64,000 nucleotides of DNA from assembly GCF_023101765.2 (NCBI RefSeq), contig NC_064216.1:9551545-9615544 (forward strand), given 5' to 3'. This stretch comes from Spodoptera frugiperda (lineage: Eukaryota; Arthropoda; Insecta; Lepidoptera; Noctuidae). Positions 38,101 to 47,835 of the stretch are shown in pieces; the stretch's first letter is position 1, and the number at the start of each line of letters is the position of its first letter. The notes beneath the pieces are model-generated. The model was given only the letters and a program-made list of their open reading frames with translations, ran no database searches and was not told where the DNA came from. A program made the translations under genes and the position numbers.

Positions 38101-41100
38101 TCCCATGTAATATGGTGGTGAGCCTATTGCCATATACGAGGCATATTTCCAGACTCCGTGCTATTACTGAGAAATTTCCGAACAAAGCCCAGCAATACTT
38201 CGCCCGACTTGGAGAACCGAACGCGAGACCACTTGCCTGTCGGTGGCACTTGCAACCACACGGCCATTGAGGCAATCAATAAAGAATTAAAAATAAAGCT
38301 TAAATTCCTGACCCCCAAAGGGTAACGCATTTGTAACGCCTCTGGTGTTTCAAGTGTCCATGGGCAGCGGCGATTGCTTGATCAGGTGATCCGTCTGCTC
38401 GTTTGCCGGCTTATTCTATAAAAAAATAAAGATTTAAGTAATCAAAATTGAAGATTAAGAAGTATTCCAATTTCTATCATTCATCTTTGTATATACTACT
38501 TACTTAATTAAAGTGACGACAAGTAACATATTAATTAAGACCACTTACAGGTATGCATAGTCCTGACTCGATTAAGTATGCATGCCTTAGTTTCTATGTT
38601 TTTTATTTGTATGAATTCCTTCGTAGCACAGAAGGTAGTGATAACTCAAGCATTTATTTAATTTTGATCTACTTGAGACTAGTTTAGAAGTTGTTTTGGT
38701 ATTATATTTTATCATGTTTAACTTTATTTTTGATTGATATGATTTGAGCTTTAATATTTTACTTTTTTGTGGGTTGTGGCTGTGAACTCGGGCCTTTAGA
38801 TTTTTATGTTTAATATTGATAAGATTTTTTAAACGTTGCCCCACACTAGAAATTTCATCTGTGTCGTGGGTGCGTCTACAAACATACAAATTCACAAAGA
38901 CACATGACATCCAGACTCGAAACAACAATTGGTGGATCACATAAAGTGTTGTACCGTGCGGAAATCGAACCCGTTACACAGCTCCTTGCTACCGCGCCAA
39001 CCATGTAGACATTGCGATTTAGATCTTTTCAACAGACATTTAAAATAAATTTTTGAAGTTACGGGTTATCAGAAACAAGAGTCATTTTTATGGTATGCGA
39101 TTTCGATCAAAAATTCTATTACACTTCTCCATAATTATCTATCATCTTAAGTTCTGCTGCTTACCAGTTCAACTACCCAGCCATGATTCCAGATCAAGCA
39201 TATCTTAATTAATCAAAAAGATCAAACGATTAATTAAAAAATCCAACGCGTTTATAATCACCATCTTGTATTAGTCCAAACCACTTTTTTATTCTACTAA
39301 ACACGTATATCTGAGAAGCCATCCTACCTTTAAAGTAATTCAATAGGATTTTCAATGTTTTCAACGTAGCTCGTCAATTTAACTTCAATAATTGACTCCT
39401 TATAAAGATTGTTAAGAAAGTTGCTAGTTTTCTCGTTCTTGATTGTATCTTAACAGGCGGCAGCAAGTCAGGCTATACTTTTCCAGTATATCCTGGTCTC
39501 TCTTTTTGTTGATAGTTTGTGAAATGATGGGTCTTACTGTATTGGTCGTATACTGCGTATTGGTAGTAGCTACAATGTCTACATTTCTTATGTTTTTCTT
39601 CGTAAAGTTTACTTTTAATCAAGTGGTTAGACTCTTTATGTTTTTAGTTGGTTAAATTAAATAATGAATTATTATTTTGAAGTAATATTTTTTGGTGAGA
39701 GGTCAATAGGTGCAGGTTTTATTTCTATTAACGGTTTTCAATTGACTGCGCGGTTGGTGCGATGGCTGGGCAACCGGCTGCCGGGCAATGTGCAGCGGGT
39801 TCGATTTCCGCACGAAGCAACACTTTGTGTGATACACAAATTATTGTTTCGGATCTAGGTGTATGTAAACTTGTATATTTGTAAACGCACCCGCGACACA
39901 GGAGAAAAACCAAACGCGGGGCAACGTTTAAAAAAATAGAACACCTCGTTGATCAAATGATCGCTTTCAACATTTCTTATCCTTCTGCATAAATACTATT
40001 TCAATTTTATATTGGTTCCAGCCCAATTGACCCTCAAGAAACCACATACTGCGTAGTAGCATCACACAGAAAGAACTACACGTCCCTCTGCGCAGCCCAC
40101 CATGACATCAAAATGAGTCGCTTGGAGAACAAATCCAACAGGCTGAATCAAGAATTGGATCGTATCAAACAAAATGAACGATTAGACAATGAAACACGTT
40201 TTGATTTGATTTCTGAAGTTGATAACAAGATCAATGTGGATTCAGACTTTTTCAATGTCTATGAAGGGAATTTCAATAATGTCTTTAGAAGGAAGAAGTT
40301 TGGTAAGTGTTGTTTTCGTCCTTTGCTTTAATAGCAAAGATTTTAATTATTTTTTTATAGAATAATCTACCAGACAGATCATCTGATGGTAAGCCATCGC
40401 CGCCGACCATGGAAACACCAGAGGCGTGACAAGTGCGTTGCCGGCCTTTTGGGGGTTAGGAATTTAAGGGTTGTTAGGGAATCGGGGATTGAGAAGATTG
40501 GGAAGGGGGTAATTGGGCCTCCGGTAATCTCACTCACACAACGCAAGCGTTGTTTCATGTCAAATTGCTGTGAGGCCGTAGAATCACTCCGGTCAAGCCG
40601 GCCCAATCGTGCTGAAGTCCAATTTTCCAATTTCAAAAAAAAATTAAATTTTGATGCAATTCATTTCAGGTCGCAGCACTAAAGTGACAGATGAGGATCC
40701 AGTAATCGCTTGCGTTGGTGGGAGAACGCATCATTTGATAGAAAACTTGGACCCGAGTACGGTAATGACACATTCTAATGCCCTTATTATTATTACTGAA
40801 CTGATTAATCGTATTTACCTAAATACCAAGTTAAAGGTTTAGCAATTGGCGGTCCATTGTCTCTGCCAACCCCTATGGGAGACAGGCGTGAAGTTATGTA
40901 TGTATGCTAAATACCAAGAATAAGTTTTTGGGAAGTCGTTTTGTCCAATAAACTTTAAACTTCTGTTCACAAACAGAAAGACCTTTATACGCCATTAAAA
41001 TATTTTTTTTCCAATTAATCCCTATAATATTCTTTAATAGCTAAATAATATGTCTCAATTCCAGACTTACTTCGTCAGCGTGTTCGGTGTAGCCAAGGAC

Positions 41101-43527
41101 CGTCGCTCTGGGTCTTTACTAGCGATGGGCAGCGTACGTCCACGCACATCCACTGCGAAGCGACTTCGAGAAAACATACCAACCAAAGCTGATATTAGAG
41201 GAAGAAGCGTATTTTATTTTAAGGTACGTACCTACCTGACGAACGACGTAACGGGTTACCGGGGTTCCAGCTCAAAGCAGGAGAAAGAACGGGGTGGTTT
41301 TTAGCCAGTAAGAGTCTGACACTCCCTCTCGCCTCACCCAAGGCGGGAGAAGTCATTGGATGATTTTCTCCCACAAAAAAAAAGATACGTACCTAGTTAC
41401 TTATCTACGACAAGTTGGACATGTGTGACTTCTTAGACTGACTCCAAAGCAGGTCGCAAAGTTCACTACTAATCTCCCGTCTATCTCTCATCGCAACAAA
41501 GTGTTTGAGAGTTTCATTGTTTTAACCAAACATCCACATAATGTTTCAGGCAACAGTCGGCGCTGGAGGTGGTCTCTGGTTGACTCTATCTACCTGTGGA
41601 GGTGCAGTCGATGTCGAAGTTCTGGTCAGGGGTAAAAGACTGCACATGGTTAGAAATATAGGTAAGAATTTAGTTTGTTATTTAATTATTTACAATATTC
41701 GTATTAAAAAATCGAAAGATTCTCACAAAAGCCAAGTTTCTGTGCTCTAAAATTTAGCAAAGCTTGCTTTGTCGAAATCAAAAAACCCTGCTATTATTTC
41801 ACTATCAATATTCTAATCACCTTTGCCTGATTTTTGATCATCCCTTACTTTTTCCTGGTTTAGTAAGGGGATAAACTAATAATAATGATTATTCTTACAA
41901 AATTCTTTTCCATTCAGACCCACACTCCAAATTCTTCGTGCCAGCACCAATCGCCACATCTTCAATCCAAGAGACGAGTGACGAAGGTTCTGTGCAGTTT
42001 GACTCCAGTTCCGAGGAAGCCAGAATGAGATACGTCATCAAAGTGGTGCCTAGTAAATGGGACAGAGATGGTGCTGTGGGCATTGAAGTAAGTGATTTTT
42101 TTAGAGTGAGAATTTGTCTCTTTCAAGTCATGAATACCCAGTTTTGTCGATAGATTGGTCAGACATGAATAACGGCCAATTCCAATAACCTATCTATCGG
42201 TAGGTTTGCCTCTACTAGAGATAGTATTTTGACATAAGCTCCATACAAATTGTATCTCTAGTAGGCAAATCTACCGATAGATAGGTTATTGGAATTGGCC
42301 GTAAAAGAACGATGGAATAGTAAAGAATCAAGAAGAGCTATAAGGACTATTTCTTATCTGTCTATCACTAAAGTTTTAATAACGATCAGATATTTTTCTT
42401 ACATGTTTGTAGCCTACCAATGTAATGTTAATGATGATAATAAAATTTTGTTTCCAGTTAACAGCATCAACAACTCGATGGGGAATGAACACTCCAGAAC
42501 TGACTGAAGATGGAGCCGTTGTCAGAGAACTGCGGCCTATCAGATCTTGTAGATCCGTGGATGTAGCTTTCTTGCCCGCCACGCATAATGCTACTGATGT
42601 TATCAGGTACCTATAAAAAATTCTAAAGTGATACGAAAATTAGGTTGTGCTGTACTAGCAGCAAAATAGATGCGAGTCCATAACTGATACTGATTACTAT
42701 CATCAGGCCTGCAAAAAATACAAAATGAAATTTATAATTATGAGCTGTCGTCGGCGGTATTTCCCAACTGACCTTCAAATCTTCAAGAAAAGAACGTACT
42801 CCTTTTTCAAAGACCGGTAACGAAATTGTGACACTTCTGGTGTTGCGGGTGCTGATCAAAAAAGAAAAGCTTATAGAGCTATCACAATTTGAAATACATC
42901 TAATTTTGTTTATTCCATATTTCAGATATTGCATCATTGCCCGAGAGACGATAAGTGGCGAGGCCTACGGATGCTGGTCAACCAGGAAAGCAGTCAAGGG
43001 CCAATGTGTCAACCACACACAGAAATCGTAAGTTCATAAAAAACTTTTTAAGTATGGAAGAGCCATACTTCAGCACGAATAGGCCGGCTCGACCCGAGTA
43101 ATACTACAGCCACCCAGAAAACTGACGTGAAACAATGCTTGCGTGGTGTTTCGTTGTGTGACCCCAATCCCCGATTCCCCAACAACCCATAAATTCCTAA
43201 CCCCCAAAAGGCCAGCAACACACTTGTAACGCCTCTAGTGTTTTAAGTGATCATGGGCGGCGGCGATAGCTTACCATCAGGTGACCCGTGGGCTTGTTTA
43301 GCGGCTTGTTCCATTAAAAAAAAAACTGTAGTCCGATATAAGAATTATATTTTTACAGTTCATTAAAAAAGGTATATGTTTTCAGATCCAGAGTAATAAA
43401 GCAGAAAATTGGAGGACTAAAGGCTGGAAGGAAGTACGCGATACAAGTGATCGCTTCAAATAAAGGATATTCGGTGCCTTACAATACATTGTATGTAGAC
43501 ACTAAGGTTTCATGCAAAGAGGATTGA
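32178..43527 (+). CDS. NDNF: NDNF / nord secreted fibronectin III protein, complete
   Basis: Coding exons: 32178-32332, 33761-33873, 33996-34084, 34403-34521, 40022-40302, 40670-40761, 41065-41223, 41550-41661, 41918-42087, 42458-42606, 42926-43027, 43386-43527. All introns are GT/AG and all phases agree, giving 1,683 nt and 560 aa; vertebrate NDNF has 568. Residues 1-17 are a signal peptide (MRLASLLVLHAAGAGLA). The N-terminal domain includes ITISPCSRDFHWAL (67-80). First FN3 region: NWEPSP (155-160), Y168-C169, then a HLIENLDPSTTYFVSVFG stretch near 275-291. The second begins around C461 (SVDVAFLP, RYCIIARE) and ends in a GGLKAGRKYAIQVIA segment and a terminal Cys. Probable N-glycosylation sites include N39, N56, N109, N177 and N474. 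The start is the first in-frame ATG after an acceptor and is followed at once by the signal peptide. Known family role: secreted; Drosophila Nord modulates BMP signalling and mammalian NDNF acts on neurons and endothelium. A 5' non-coding exon is expected but was not found. The 5.5-kb intron 34522-40021 is full of SINEs and LINE tails. Confidence 0.9.
33158..33335 (-). mobile_element. R1-like LINE tail in NDNF intron (copy B)
   Basis: TTTTTTTTTGAGAGGGGAAA, CATCCAATGCCTTCTCTCG, then the AGCCCCGGCAAACCC end. Allelic to 16638-16812. Confidence 0.6.
33465..33725 (+). repeat. CTAGCTTCTGCCCGCGACTT repeat, copy B
   Basis: Same insertion as 16935-17210, ending about 35 bp before the exon acceptor at 33760. 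Slightly shorter, with a different right end (ACACTGGCGTAGCCGCAAAT). Confidence 0.5.
34180..34360 (+). mobile_element. tRNA-derived SINE (family D), copy B intron
   Basis: Allelic to 17651-17822; the GGTTCGATTCC B-box is intact. Confidence 0.75.
36090..36225. mobile_element. Family M MITE, copy B intron
   Basis: AGTACCCTTAGTACGAGTTT at the left, with an inner GGCGCTCCGATTGG / CCAATCAAAGCGCC inverted pair. The right end has lost the AGTACCC motif. Confidence 0.5.
37322..37605 (-). mobile_element. Family B LINE tail, only in copy B
   Basis: Full family B unit on the minus strand (TTATGGAATAAGCC at the A-rich end, GGGGTTAGGAATTCAATGG within). Copy A has unrelated sequence (about 20742-20960) at the equivalent position, so this is an insertion difference between the two copies. 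Confidence 0.65.
38000..38285 (-). mobile_element. tRNA-derived SINE (family C), copy B
   Basis: Allelic to 21296-21580, with ACCGAACGCGAGACCACTTG near the B-box. Confidence 0.6.
38299..38423 (+). mobile_element. Family B LINE tail, only in copy B, with flanking repeat
   Basis: Truncated unit from CTGACCCCCAAAGGG to TTATTCTATAAAA. AAATAAAG precedes it at 38291-38298 and follows it at 38424-38431. Copy A has a single AATAAAG at the matching place (about 21579) and no insertion. Confidence 0.7.
38828..39000 (-). mobile_element. tRNA-derived SINE (family D), copy B
   Basis: Allelic to 21945-22140. The CAGACAGATGACAC repeat of copy A is reduced here. Confidence 0.55.
39743..39908 (+). mobile_element. 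tRNA-derived SINE (family D), intact
   Basis: GTTGGTGCGATGGCTGGGCA, GGTTCGATTTCC B-box, and an ACCCGCGACACAGGAG end. It lies 113 bp upstream of the NDNF exon at 40022 and is the intact form of the truncated 22880-23010 copy. Confidence 0.75.
40368..40625 (-). mobile_element. Family B LINE tail 65 bp after an exon donor
   Basis: TTTTTTTATAGAATAATCTA (A-rich end), then the GGGGTTAGGAATTTAAGGG body. It occupies most of the 367-bp NDNF intron 40303-40669. The copy A contig breaks off inside the same insertion at 23244. Confidence 0.65.
41235..41386 (+). mobile_element. R1-like LINE tail with 10-bp target duplication
   Basis: A 152-bp 5'-truncated tail from CTGACGAACG through GTTTTTAGCCAGTAAGAGTC to ATTTTCTCCCACAAAAAAAA. 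TACGTACCTA precedes it (41225-41234) and follows it (41387-41396). The target lies 1-2 bases inside the intron, next to the exon 41065-41223 donor, which remains intact. Confidence 0.8.
42172..42302. mobile_element. 131-bp hairpin MITE in NDNF intron
   Basis: Arms of about 50 bp (ACGGCCAATTCCAATAACCT at left, complement at right) with at most two or three mismatches and a roughly 35-bp loop. It sits in the 370-bp intron 42088-42457. No coding sequence. Confidence 0.7.
43050..43322 (+). mobile_element. Family B LINE tail in last NDNF intron
   Basis: Nearly full-length unit in sense orientation, from GGAAGAGCCATACTTC to GTTCCATTAAAAAAAAAA. It makes up most of intron 43028-43385. Confidence 0.7.
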
Positions 43528-44517
43528 ATATAGAGATAATTGTTTTGTTTGGCAAGAAGAAATGTATGTCATTAATTTATCAAAAGTCCCTTTAAATACA
43601 AAGTCCCATTTCAAAATGATTAGATCTTACTTAGTCATGAAGCAGTTAAAGTACCTATATTAATTACGGTTTTCGATTTCGCACTCCTTAGATGGCGCTA
43701 GTGAGGCGTAAGATCCTATTGGTTTGATAAGATTAGCTGTTATAAGTTAATATCAGGTGATCAGTTTGCTCGTCTTCCGACTTATCCCATAAAAAAAACT
43801 ATTCATTAATTTACCTCACGTTACTACTGCGTCTCTAGATGTGCAAAAACCTGATTCTAGATTAATTTTGAGAAGATTCTACGTAAAGCAAAATCATACT
43901 AAGAGTACTGGTTAAATTCAACACACTGTGAATACATGCTTCTTGCGAAACAAAAACTATCTTTGGTAACAGTATTAGTAGATTAAAAAATGGTTTGAGT
44001 GGTTTCCTTTGTAATACATAGTTTAAAATATTTTTTCTATTTATATCCGTTTGTGATCCAAACCTTGCCCAATGTAAATAAATCATTTTGTGCCTTGAAA
44101 ATAGTATTTTTAAGTTCTTATTAAAATATTTAATGTTTTTTATTATTGTACCTATTACTTTCTTTGAGAATGTGGCATTTATTTTTGTGTTTTAATTTTA
44201 ATTAAATATTTTGTAGTCGTGTAGTACCTAGATCGATTTTTTATGCTTGCTTGTTGTTAATTAATTAGATAAGTAGTACATACCTTCTTTTTCTACTTAA
44301 GGAAAGTTTCTTTTTTTTTTCTCCTTGAGCCGGCTTTGTTAGCGATATTAGATGAATAAGTATTTAGTTTTAATTTAGGTACATTTATGTAGGCTAATAA
44401 GTTTGTAACTGTAAATCAAATAGTTATTTTAATTGAATATGAAATCTATAAGTTCCTATTATTTTGTATGTAAATAGAGTTGATTGTAATAAGAATAATG
44501 CATAATCTATAAATAAA
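43528..44517 (+). other. Putative NDNF 3' UTR
   Basis: AT-rich sequence after the stop codon. AATAAA hexamers at 44077-44082 and 44512-44517 are candidate poly(A) signals. A short family B scrap (ATCAGGTGATCAGTTTGCTC) lies at 43753-43800. The true 3' end cannot be fixed from sequence alone. Confidence 0.4.
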
Positions 44518-44892
44518 TAATAAATTAAAACAGATCTATGAATTTTACTGTGTTTGCTTTCACAATAATTTCATGAGAAACACCGTATTATTATTAATAA
44601 AGAGACATAACAAAAGATGTCCACAGCTGAGCTTGAGTATTCTCCTAAATAAATATGTACTTACTATAAGAATATTTTGCCGACACAGCTATTCTTTTCT
44701 CGATATAAGGATTCTTGAGTAAAATACGTAAAAGTCATGTAAAGATAAATAGATAAAAAACGACAACGTAAATAACGACAAGGAACGGAAAGAACATTGT
44801 CGTTGCCACAGGGTCGTTGCAAACATTTATCTCTCTCTCGCATGTATCCAAACGAATTATTCGTTCTAGTAACGTATCCAAACACAAAACTT

Positions 44893-44940
44893 CAGTTGAC
44901 ATGTCATCTGTCAATATTTTCAACTGTCACTGTCATAAAA
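44893..44940 (+). promoter_or_regulatory. TGTCA cluster upstream of ZNF277-like gene
   Basis: TGACA or TGTCA occurs at 44897, 44902, 44909, 44925 and 44931, about 100-135 bp before the ATG. Such TGTCA-rich clusters are frequent near moth promoters (from memory). No TATA box is evident. Suggests the promoter or transcription start region. Confidence 0.35.
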
Positions 44941-45032
44941 ACTACATTGTTTTGTGAACGTATTTGTGTTTAGCGAATTTTTATTTAAATATCGTGATTA
45001 AAAAGTGAATAGTTCCTGAAAATAACATAATA

Positions 45033-46918
45033 ATGTCGGTAAAGGAGAAAGAATTCTTTGGGCCGCTAACTCTTCATGAGAAAACGGATAACCCGTCGAT
45101 TTTCAAAAGCGAAGAAGTTACTGAGTGTTCATGTGTTTTATGTGAACAGAATTTCTTATTGCCATCAAATGAGAAGAATCTGCTCACCCATTTGTTCATG
45201 AAGCATCGTCTAGTTATAGCTGATGTCAACCAAATTGCTGATTTGAAAGAATACTTGCGATATTGGCGACTGAGATTTAAAGGTTAGTTGATGTACGATT
45301 GTAAACTTTTTTTGTCCTTAACATGTATATTTGATGATTAACTGTCGTATGTTAGGCTAGGGCATGATACGTTTCTCTATCTTACAAATGTAGAACTGCC
45401 CATTACACTAATATTATAAAATTAAATGGGAAAGTTTATTTGGATGTTTGTCCGTTAATCATGCTAAAACTATTGAAAGGATTTTGATGAAATTTGGTAT
45501 GAGCTGACTTGAGTGATAGGATACTTTTATCCCTTTAGAATGTAGATGAAGCGGCTGGCAGAACTATGTAAAAAGATAAGAGAAAGCCTTCCTAATGCCG
45601 TGTTGCAAATTGTTTGCCCTTTCATACAAGACAAATCACTATTCTGCAACCATAACATGTCTTTTTCCAATACTGAACCATGAATTTATTAAATGTTGAC
45701 TTAATAATAAAATACTGATCACAGAACAATACTTGCAACCATTTTAAGGGATATTGATCTAATATCTTATGATTATTCTTATATACTAAAGGTTATTCTT
45801 ATTTACACTTTGATGTCATCTGCTACCCTGTTTAAATTAGATGAATTTATAGCTTTCACCTTTATGTTTCAGATCAAAATCTGCCATACTTCTGCACTAC
45901 AATGCTGCTTGACAACAAACCAGATGGTACAAAATCTAAAAATGAAGAATATTATTTACTCAGCGATGTTCTTCCCGAAGACAAAGAACTACGTACAAAC
46001 CTTCAACAAACAAGACTAGAAAAATTATTAGAAAGACATCAGTTTGAACGGGAAGATAAAAACTATGTACGAGAATGTCTCTTCTGCCGTAACATATCAA
46101 CTACAACCAGAGCAAATTACCTGAACCATTTGTACGAAAAACATAACTTCCACATTGCCAAACCAGACAACTTAATATTCATTGATGAATTAGTAAATAC
46201 AATAGCAACTAAACTAGAGAAACTGCAATGTATATTCTGCGAAGGCAATTTCAAAGACCGCACAATACTAAAAGAGCATATGCGTAAAAAAGGCCACAAA
46301 AGAATTAACCCAGAAAATAAGGAATATGACAAATTCTTTCTAGTCAACTACGTAGGTGATAAACAACAAAATAAACAACATTATAGATTAAATAAAAATC
46401 ACAATGTGAAGAAAACATTGGAGTTTGAAAACGATTCTAATGTTGACAGTGATCCAGAGTGGTCAGATTGGACCGAAGAGAATGGTCCATTGATCACCTG
46501 CCTCTTGTGTGAGCACACAGAGAAAGAATATGACAAAACATTGGACCACATGGAGAAACAACACGAATTTTCCTTTACCAAAGTTACGGAGGGAATGGAT
46601 TTCTATCACAAAGTCAAAATAGTGAACTACATACGTCGTCAAATACATTTGAAGCAATGTTTATCATGCGACACGAAGTTTAATGATCCAAAGAATTTGG
46701 AAAAGCATTTAAAAGAAACTAAACATTGGGAATTGTGCAAGGAGAAGTGGGATCAACCGGAGTACTACTTTCCGACGTACGAAGATGATTTGTTCCTGTG
46801 TTTTATACAAGACGATGATGAGAGCTGGTGGTCAAATGATGACCAGGAGATTGAGAAACGTAATAGCATGTCTGATAGTATATCTAAAGAGATGGCCATG
46901 GCTGTTTTAGGTGATTGA
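45033..46918 (+). CDS. ZNF277: C2H2 zinc-finger protein, ZNF277 family
   Basis: Two exons, 45033-45282 and 45873-46918, joined in phase 1, give 431 aa. Vertebrate ZNF277 is similar in size (about 450). Five C2H2 fingers are visible: C34-C37-H53-H58, C152-C155-H169-H174, C203-C206-H219-H225, C293-C296-H309-H314 and C346-C349-H362-H368. The HMRKKGHKRINPENKEYDKF stretch after finger 3 is the most recognisable part, and the Drosophila counterpart is CG9890. An acidic linker (NDSNVDSDPEWSDWTEENG) precedes finger 4 and an acidic tail follows finger 5. Vertebrate ZNF277 has been linked to Polycomb (BMI1) targeting and to binding ribosomal protein uS5; the role here is inferred. The start ATG is the first in frame and lies about 100 bp after the TGTCA cluster. 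The intron (45283-45872) carries a decayed repeat at about 45400-45570. Confidence 0.88.
45400..45570 (+). repeat. Decayed dispersed repeat in ZNF277 intron
   Basis: TTTGATGAAATTTGGTATGA and AGATGAAGCGGCTGGCAGAA resemble the tail of the CTAGCTTCTG-type lepidopteran repeats seen at 16935 and 56749. Confidence 0.4.
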
Positions 46919-46949
46919 ATTTGTATAGTAGACTGATACATAAAGACTG

Positions 46950-47045
46950 TAGTACGAGTTTGCTCTATGTTTAAAGAAATCGATATGATAGCGCTTTCGG
47001 CGCTCTGATTGGCACGCTCAACTAAACCAACCAATCAAGGGGTAC
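46950..47045. mobile_element. Degraded family M MITE
   Basis: AGTACGAGTTTGCTCTATG at the left, CGGCGCTCTGATTGG / CCAACCAATCAAG inside, GGGGTACTGA at the right. Confidence 0.4.
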
Positions 47046-47081
47046 TGAAGAAATAAGCAGATTATGTTTTTCTGTTAAAGG

Positions 47082-47413
47082 AATCCCACAAAAACATTTC
47101 ATGTTAAATGTTGCCAAGACGAGACCATATAGCTCGCACTGTCAAAAAGTAATCAGATCCCGTGTAGAGCCAAGTTTCTAACCCTATACTTTTGAACTGG
47201 CGAGTCGGCCGCACGGACTTTTTGCTATTCGTCATATGGGCTTGAGCTTAAAAATCTATTCAATCTTCTAAACTCTTTCCGTGCGGCCAACTCGCCAGTT
47301 CAAAAGTATAGGGTTAGAAACTTGGCTCTACACGGGATCTGATTACTTTTTGACAGTGCGAGCTATATGGTCTCGTCTTGGCAACATTTAACATGAAATG
47401 TTTTTGTGGGATT
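47082..47413. mobile_element. 332-bp near-perfect foldback element
   Basis: Two arms of 135 bp (47082-47216 and 47279-47413) are inverted with only one mismatch seen (CGAGTCGGCC against GGCCAACTCG), around a 62-bp loop. No open frame. It lies about 160 bp after the ZNF277 stop codon, so it may fall in the 3' UTR. A rearranged relative is at 52137-52390. Confidence 0.8.
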
Positions 47414-47599
47414 TCATTTCTTTTTGTAGGTTGCTTATGATAGAAAGATAAAATGAGCGACAAATTCACCTACTAAACTACTAAATTTATAAGAAAATTG
47501 GAAACGTAATCCTAATACTTTTTATCAATGAAAATTAAAACACTAGTATCTAAACCTTTACCTACTAAACTACTAACAATTAAATATTAGGCAAATGGT

Positions 47600-47835
47600 T
47601 TTTTTCTCCGCGATAGCAAACTTTTAAATCACCGAAATATTCCGAAAACTTTTCATTCAACGAGACAACCGTCAACGACGTCTGCCCTCGCGCGTCTGCC
47701 CGCGTTCGGGTGCCGCGCTCGCTGACGGGCCGATTATTTTTAGCTACTGCGCGGGGACGAGGGGGCAGGCGGCGGGCGTTGGCGCATACTATACTTACGA
47801 TGCTTATGTTCAAAAGTATAGGTTGATTAATAAAC
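47600..47835. other. GC- and CpG-rich island of unknown nature
   Basis: 47680-47795 is strikingly rich in CpG (CTCGCGCGTCTGCCCGCGTT, GCCGCGCTCGCTGACGGGCC) inside AT-rich DNA. Its right side ends with the GTTCAAAAGTATAGG motif also found in the foldback at 47300, which suggests a shared repeat. On the minus strand CTTCG|GTAAGT (at about 47840) resembles a splice donor, so a first exon or promoter of a minus-strand transcript is possible. The 85-codon minus frame here is not recognisable. Confidence 0.35.

Larger units (their letters stand above)
23273..40404. repeat. Copy B of the duplicated block (probable second allele)
   Basis: Collinear counterpart of 6693-23244. Tracts around 30140-30840 and 31080-33160 are essentially identical to copy A, whereas 34540-36900 carries many substitutions and indels. 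Insertions found only here are family B tails at 37322-37605 and 38299-38423. This copy contains the undamaged exon 6 and continues without a break into the rest of NDNF, so it is the one to use for a gene model. Confidence 0.9.

Noticed and set aside
17651..39908. tRNA genes at the GGTTCGATTCC boxes
   Set aside because: The heads lack a consistent cloverleaf and are followed by shared SINE bodies, so they are tRNA-derived SINEs.
6693..40404. A genuine tandem duplication giving two NDNF genes
   Set aside because: The seam coincides exactly with an N gap, exons differ only silently, and copy A simply stops where its contig stops. Two alleles explain this with fewer steps, though read depth would be needed to settle it.
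43862..44086. 74-codon minus-strand frame between the two genes
   Set aside because: AT-rich, no motif, and it lies in the likely NDNF 3' UTR.
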